DNA of 10,396 nucleotides from Bacteroidota bacterium (GTDB lineage Bacteria > Bacteroidota > Rhodothermia > Rhodothermales > UBA10348), in the NCBI GenBank assembly GCA_004356265.1, contig SMXK01000173.1:1-10396 (forward strand), in the 5' to 3' direction. Below the pieces are notes generated by a model. It had not been told where the DNA came from, ran no database searches, and was given only the letters and a program-made list of their open reading frames with translations. Positions 6,369 through 10,396 of this stretch are shown here, one piece after another; positions within the stretch are counted from its first letter, which is position 1; each line of letters starts with the position of its first letter. Both the position numbers and the translations under genes were made by a program.

Positions 6369-7397
6369 TCAGATAAATGCGACTACTCGTTCTATGACCC
6401 AGAAGGCGGCAATCGCGCCGATTGAGTACGGCACTACGGCCCATCCCCATTCCGGTTGCGGGATCGAATAGCGCTGCGCGAGGCGCTTGTAGATTCCGGC
6501 GATGGCGAACATGGCGCCGATAAACAGGAGCTGCCCAAGTTCAACGCCGACATTGAAGAATAATAACGCTTCAGGAATCGCGTGCTGTGGAAGACCGATT
6601 TCCAACAAAGCTCCGGCGAATCCGAATCCGTGTAACAGACCAAAAGTGAAAGCAACCACCCATGGGTACCTCTCAGTGAGCCCTTGCCTTCCGTTTCTGC
6701 TCTGAATAATCTCAGATGCGACAAACACAATACTGAGTGCTATCGCCGCTTCGACAGGTGGCCCGGCGATGCGAACAATACTCAGAGTTGAAACTCCGAG
6801 CGTTATCGAGTGGGCGACGGTGAAGGCTGTAATCGTTGCAACGATGCGGCGCGATCCCTTGACCAGAAGAAGCAGAGCAAGGACAAACAGGAGGTGATCG
6901 ATTCCATAAAGAATATGTGTTCCGCCCAGGAGCAGGTACGTTTTTGCGACCTGAAATCGGTTGGGTTCAGCAGGAACTATGAACGATGGTGCTCCCGGAG
7001 TTAACCGGCGGGCTTCGTTCACACCGTTGGCGAAATCAAATCGGACGAGGGCATCGGTGGATGTTTTTTCGAGGCCCGGAATCTGAATTACGCCGCCCTC
7101 GAGTCCTCCTATACACGTTGTGTGCCAACGCGCAATGTATGCGGAGCCGTTCCACACAAGCTTTTCGGCGCTTCGCTGCGAGCAATTTTCCGGGAGTAAA
7201 GCCGAGATGGCCATCGGGCGGCCCTTTACAGCAGGGACCTTCCACAAAACTGAATAGACGTCGGTATCGACGAGGCTCAGTACCAGGTATCCCGGCTGAA
7301 GCTCGTGGACCAAAGAGTTGCTGGCTGCGGTGGTGACTGGCGTAAACAGAGCCACCCAGCAGATGACGGCAACTATGTTAAAACGTTTATTCACCAT
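6369..7397 (-). CDS. HupE/UreJ-family membrane protein with N-terminal extracytoplasmic domain
   Basis: This 342-residue protein has a signal peptide (about 1-25), an extracytoplasmic domain of about 115 residues (26-145) and a membrane domain of about six or seven helices (150-342). The membrane part carries the family hallmarks GGTHILYGIDHLLF (158-171; H161, D167, H168), FTVAHSITL with H196, FGLLHGFGFAGAL with H256, and NVGVELGQL with E286. It resembles the HupE_UreJ_2 group. Classic HupE/UreJ proteins are nickel permeases of hydrogenase and urease clusters; neither is near this gene, and the longer form with an extra N-terminal domain has no established substrate. The outer domain has just two cysteines, C72 and C95, which could form a disulfide. 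The ATG overlaps the last 11 bases of the parvulin-like gene (sequence ATGGTGAATAA), so translational coupling is likely. It is the last gene of the three-gene set. Confidence 0.85.
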   Translation of the reverse strand: MVNKRFNIVAVICWVALFTPVTTAASNSLVHELQPGYLVLSLVDTDVYSVLWKVPAVKGRPMAISALLPENCSQRSAEKLVWNGSAYIARWHTTCIGGLEGGVIQIPGLEKTSTDALVRFDFANGVNEARRLTPGAPSFIVPAEPNRFQVAKTYLLLGGTHILYGIDHLLFVLALLLLVKGSRRIVATITAFTVAHSITLGVSTLSIVRIAGPPVEAAIALSIVFVASEIIQSRNGRQGLTERYPWVVAFTFGLLHGFGFAGALLEIGLPQHAIPEALLFFNVGVELGQLLFIGAMFAIAGIYKRLAQRYSIPQPEWGWAVVPYSIGAIAAFWVIERVVAFI

Positions 7398-8229
7398 CGC
7401 CCCGGGTTCTCACGACGACGTACTTCTCGAGTCTGGCAGCAAAGTCGAGCTCCCGGAGCTGTATCGCTTTTTCCGCTTTCCAATCCCGGATCACCGCTTC
7501 CCGAATTTCATCCAAAGGTGGCAACACTGCTGACCGCGAATCCATGATGCGAACGAGATGGCGTCCATAAGACGAGACGACAGGACCAGACCACATATCC
7601 AGCGGAAAATCAGCAATTTGACTGAAAAATCCCTCACCGAATACGCTATTGATGCCCTCCGCCCGCGTGAGTCTAAGCTGTGCCGGAAGCAGTGAGCGCT
7701 CGCCAATATCGCCGACATTCATATTTGGGCTGGCGCGGAGAAGCGCCAGCGCGCGGTCGGTGTCTTGCTCGGACGGTACCTGGCCCAGGAAGACCTGTTC
7801 AATCGCCAATTGTGGTCGCCGCTGATAATCGTTCTCGTTGGCAGTGAAATAGGCTTGTAATTCATCCGGAGTTGGCTCCATCAACGAGGCGCCTGTGTCG
7901 GTCAGGAATTCCATTTTTTGCCGGAGGCGCTGCCGGATCACGGTATCGTTCTGGTCAAGGCCGAGCGCCAGTGCGTCCCGGTAATACACTTCCTCACGGA
8001 TATATCCGTCGATTATATTTTCGAGCTCATCTTCGGTCGGGGTTCTATTCCATGCTGCGGAAAACTGGGCCGCGAGCTTATCGATTCGTTCTGGTGTGAC
8101 CGAAATCAAATTCGAAGAAGGATTGTCAGACGAATCACCAACCGCAAAAAGAAGGAAAAACAGACCACCAACAACAAAGAATTGCAGAAGCGGCTCCCGA
8201 AGGAGCCGCATGACTACCTGTTTCATCAT
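7387..8229 (-). CDS. membrane-anchored parvulin-like (PpiC/SurA-type) chaperone
   Basis: The 280 residues begin with a short cytoplasmic segment and one membrane helix (about 13-31, LLQFFVVGGLFFLLFAV). A SurA-N/PrsA-like helical region (about 43-115) contains DELENIIDGYIREEVYYRDA and a conserved LRQKMEFL helix. A parvulin-like domain (about 120-232) ends in GPVVSSYGRHLVRIMD, and a helical tail closes the protein. Parvulins fold or isomerise exported proteins. The C-terminal His of the fold is present (H224), but the first strand reads AIEQVFL where active parvulins have ARHIL, and the GGxLG turn is absent. Prolyl isomerase activity may therefore be weak or lost, leaving a chaperone role; this is inference. 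ATG at 8229 (or 8226) has no Shine-Dalgarno and lies 30 nt after the DUF3604 stop. The gene overlaps the HupE-family gene by 11 nt. Confidence 0.82.
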   Translation of the reverse strand: MMKQVVMRLLREPLLQFFVVGGLFFLLFAVGDSSDNPSSNLISVTPERIDKLAAQFSAAWNRTPTEDELENIIDGYIREEVYYRDALALGLDQNDTVIRQRLRQKMEFLTDTGASLMEPTPDELQAYFTANENDYQRRPQLAIEQVFLGQVPSEQDTDRALALLRASPNMNVGDIGERSLLPAQLRLTRAEGINSVFGEGFFSQIADFPLDMWSGPVVSSYGRHLVRIMDSRSAVLPPLDEIREAVIRDWKAEKAIQLRELDFAARLEKYVVVRTRGDGE

Positions 8230-8259
8230 TTAACGTAATTTCAGCTGCTCGACCAGGCA

Positions 8260-10197
8260 CTAGTTAGCTGGGGTGTACCAGATTGGAGACGAATACGCCC
8301 TTTCCTGAGTCGAGGTGGGGGCGCCTTCTGGAATATCGATTCCAAAACGGAACGCATCGTACGTTGTCCAGCGCGGCGTTGGAATTTCAAGCACGCGGGC
8401 GTAATAGAATGCCTTCTGATTTGAGTCAAAATCAGGATCTGTCCAGACGGCACCCAGATCACCGGCGCCAATGGAATTCGTCCAGTTCGCGTTGGCCACA
8501 TCTACTGTATTTCCGACGGCGGGTAATTTACCATCGCTGTCCAGCGATCGGCCCGGTGACCACGCGACATTATAAACGTGCTCCTGTGTATCGCCGTTGC
8601 CGTCGACCCAGCCTTTTATGATTTGAATGCGGTCGAGATTGGCACCTATGGGATCCCGAAGTGCGTACACCATGAAGCTGGGCGCAACATCACCATCGGG
8701 TTTTGCCCGAAGGTCCCCGCCCATGGGTGTGCCGCGTTCGTAGCCTACGACAGCGGGCATCCTGGAGTTTAAATCCTGATCAGTGAAATTCCACCCGCCG
8801 AAGAGTCGAAGACTCATTCGAGATCCTGTTGTGCCATATACCTCTTTGCGCTGCATCGCGTCGAAGATCGCTTCACGCGTATTTTCTGTTGCCCATACTG
8901 CAGCGAGGCCTGAAGCCACCAACTGCCAACCCATTATCGTTCCGTTCTCATTTTGCATGAATGGATGAGTCATGCGACCTGGCTTGGGCTCATACCCTGT
9001 ATGTTTACCGAAAAAATTGTCTTCCTCGGCTAATGCCAACCCCGTATGACTGTCGGTAGCACCGATAATTCCGAATTTATACGGATTTGTACCCAGGCGT
9101 GTCTCGATCTGCAATCCTCTCTTAAGTGCCTCGCGTCCGTATTCCCCGGCGAGCATGTCGTTGGTCTTGGCAACCGAGACATCGAGATTTCCGATGTCCC
9201 AGTTCTCGTAGTCGGCAAATTCGTCATCGGGTGACAAAAATGGATGTGCTTCTCCATCTCCCTTTATCTGGGTAATTTCATACAGAGGCTCCCACTTGTC
9301 GCGCTGGGTGACGTACGACTCATCCAGAACAGATCCATTCCACTGCGCTTCCAGCGGAAACATGATCCCATTGGAAAGATTGCCATTGTGTGCAATTGCC
9401 AGAATCTCTCCATTGGTTTTCTCTTCGTATCGGGCTAGATATTTCCAGAGATCCCGCGGATCCGGACTTCCAACCGGTGCCTGTGTCGTGTAAGGCACTA
9501 CCTGCCGGGCCCGCACCGCACCGTCGCGCATGATGACTACCCGGTGCATATTGTTGCCCTGAATCAGCGAAGTCCATTCGAAACCAATCAATGCGGTAAA
9601 GTGACCCGGATCGTTGAACATTTCAGCATCGTCGATCACTTTTTCCCATAGGTTTTTATAAATCTTCGATCCTGGAGAGTAGAGAGCGAACATCTCCGGA
9701 TCCATCTTGCCCTGGGAAAACGTCGAGATAAGATCAAGTGCGGCGGCAATAGACGCGTCACCACCGGCCCTCATGCCGGCTCCCCATCGAGCCGCTTGCT
9801 CGTAAGCCAATAAATCAGGCTTGCCGGCCGCTATATCTGAGACCATCCCCATTCCATCAGAATGATCTGCCACGACCAGCCAGTCAAGAGGCCGGGATAG
9901 TCGAACCCGCTGTCCGGAAGAGGCGACTACTTCTTCACCACGAGCAAAGCGGTATGCATCGCGGGGTGAAAGACGATTCCCGAAAAGAGCCGCGTCCATT
10001 GAAAGTCCCGTGTGGAGGTGGGAATCGCCCCACAGTGGACGTTCTGGGAATGCTCGGTTCGCGTAGGGCGAATAGGCGCTACCTGTATACGCACCAGAGA
10101 GCGTTTCTTTTGTGGCCGTTCCTGCGTCCTGGGCAACGGCAATGGAGGAGAACAAAAGCACAACGGCAGTGAAAGTGGCAGATAATACTAACCTCAT
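8260..10197 (-). CDS. DUF3604 secreted PHP-like metalloprotein
   Basis: This 645-residue protein matches the DUF3604 family (PF12228), whose N-terminal region resembles PHP-type metal-dependent phosphoesterases. Possible metal ligands are WGDSHLHTG (H60, H62), VVADHSDGMG (D111, H112, D114), IGFEW (E207), AIAHNGNLSNG (H270) and GATDSHTGLA (D382, H384), all counted from the ATG. A signal peptide (about 1-23, ending SIAVAQ) sends it to the periplasm or beyond. The frame is open two codons further, to a TTG at 10203, but ATG 10197 has GGAG eight bases upstream and so is preferred. The C-terminal part carries the family's DPxGANLDRIQIIKGW block. Length is typical. The enzyme's reaction is not established. 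It is the first gene of a set with the parvulin-like and HupE-family genes, a combination I recall from other, especially marine, bacteria. That recollection is from memory, not a search. Confidence 0.88.
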   Translation of the reverse strand: MRLVLSATFTAVVLLFSSIAVAQDAGTATKETLSGAYTGSAYSPYANRAFPERPLWGDSHLHTGLSMDAALFGNRLSPRDAYRFARGEEVVASSGQRVRLSRPLDWLVVADHSDGMGMVSDIAAGKPDLLAYEQAARWGAGMRAGGDASIAAALDLISTFSQGKMDPEMFALYSPGSKIYKNLWEKVIDDAEMFNDPGHFTALIGFEWTSLIQGNNMHRVVIMRDGAVRARQVVPYTTQAPVGSPDPRDLWKYLARYEEKTNGEILAIAHNGNLSNGIMFPLEAQWNGSVLDESYVTQRDKWEPLYEITQIKGDGEAHPFLSPDDEFADYENWDIGNLDVSVAKTNDMLAGEYGREALKRGLQIETRLGTNPYKFGIIGATDSHTGLALAEEDNFFGKHTGYEPKPGRMTHPFMQNENGTIMGWQLVASGLAAVWATENTREAIFDAMQRKEVYGTTGSRMSLRLFGGWNFTDQDLNSRMPAVVGYERGTPMGGDLRAKPDGDVAPSFMVYALRDPIGANLDRIQIIKGWVDGNGDTQEHVYNVAWSPGRSLDSDGKLPAVGNTVDVANANWTNSIGAGDLGAVWTDPDFDSNQKAFYYARVLEIPTPRWTTYDAFRFGIDIPEGAPTSTQERAYSSPIWYTPAN

Positions 10198-10267
10198 CAG
10201 CAATGCTCCATCTTTTATTAAAAAAATAAATTCCCATTAGAAAAATAGTACAGGGAAACGAATATAG

Positions 10268-10339
10268 GATGTTGTGCCGTGGGTAACATCTTGCAAGGAA
10301 CAATTTTCCTTTCGGGACGATTAATCCGACCCTCGAAAG
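10268..10339. promoter_or_regulatory. cluster of three short inverted repeats between DUF3604 and ssrA
   Basis: Three inverted repeats follow one another: GATGTT/AACATC (10268-10290, 11-base loop), AAGGAA/TTCCTT (10295-10311, 5-base loop) and CTTTCG/CGAAAG (10309-10339, 19-base loop). None has a T-tract, so they are not canonical terminators. They may be operators for either divergent gene. Confidence 0.25.
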
Positions 10340-10345
10340 AGGCGA

Positions 10346-10351
10346 TACAAC
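10346..10351 (+). promoter_or_regulatory. possible -10 element of ssrA
   Basis: TACAAC is placed at -12 to -7 relative to the expected tmRNA 5' end at 10358. The -35 region is weak (TTAATC at 10321 would need a 19-base spacer), so the call rests mainly on position. Confidence 0.35.
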
Positions 10352-10357
10352 CAGTAT

Positions 10358-10396
10358 GGGGATGTACCGGCTTCGACGGGTAAAGAGTGCAGCAGG
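10358..10396 (+). ncRNA. ssrA: tmRNA (SsrA), 5' end only, cut by window edge
   Basis: The sequence GGGGATGTACCGGCTTCGACGGG matches the conserved tmRNA 5' end (E. coli: GGGGCTGATTCTGGATTCGACGGG). The first seven bases form the 5' strand of the tRNA-like acceptor stem, and CTTCGACGGG is the most conserved block of the 5' domain. tmRNA with SmpB rescues ribosomes stalled on broken mRNAs and tags the unfinished protein for degradation. The tag-peptide frame and the 3' tRNA-like half lie outside the window. The gene is divergent from the DUF3604 set. Confidence 0.9.

Noticed and set aside
6369..7397. Nickel uptake gene for a hydrogenase or urease
   Set aside because: No hydrogenase or urease gene is present, and the protein is the long form with an outer domain, so only the family name is justified.

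Overview
The window looks like a chromosomal segment of a bacterium from the Bacteroidota/Rhodothermota/Balneolota side of the tree. Four things suggest this. There is a 31-residue COX24/mS38-like basic peptide gene of the type common in that group. There is a Bacteroidota-style 799-aa double-FtsX permease. Most start codons lack a Shine-Dalgarno sequence. The tmRNA 5' end reads GGGGATGTACCGGCTTCGACGGG. The exact taxon is an inference; base composition is roughly 50-60% GC in most genes.

Layout. The left edge (1-794, all minus strand) holds a tiny ribosome-associated protein gene (699-794), a YtxH-type membrane protein (247-567) and the N-terminal part of a YaaA-like protein that runs off the left edge (1-200). 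Divergent from these, on the plus strand, are an unrecognised lipoprotein (968-1648) and, 14 nt downstream, a secreted class-C beta-lactamase-fold serine hydrolase (1663-2820). A 205-nt convergent gap (2821-3025) shows no gene and no convincing terminator. It is followed by an AT-richer SAM-dependent methyltransferase on the minus strand (3026-3625). Between this gene and the next lies a decayed plus-strand fragment (about 3654-3800) that aligns with residues 310-341 of the upstream serine hydrolase: the remains of a second copy.

From 3797 to 10197 everything is on the minus strand. There is a stand-alone MacB/FtsX-type ABC permease (3797-6196), then a three-gene set transcribed in the order DUF3604 secreted PHP-like metalloprotein (8260-10197), membrane-anchored parvulin-like chaperone (7387-8229) and HupE/UreJ-family membrane protein (6369-7397). 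The last two overlap by 11 nt. The right edge (10358-10396) carries the 5' end of ssrA (tmRNA) on the plus strand, divergent from the DUF3604 gene. The 150-nt region between them has several small inverted repeats.

How they may work together: the DUF3604-parvulin-HupE trio is the most system-like unit. A plausible but unproven reading is an exported metal-dependent hydrolase with its own membrane-tethered folding helper and a metal- or substrate-handling membrane partner. The other notable points are the strong Shine-Dalgarno on the COX24-like gene, the serine hydrolase remnant next to a compositionally foreign methyltransferase, and the tmRNA divergent promoter region. No CRISPR array, insertion sequence, tRNA or rRNA is visible, and no gene-free stretch exceeds 300 bases.
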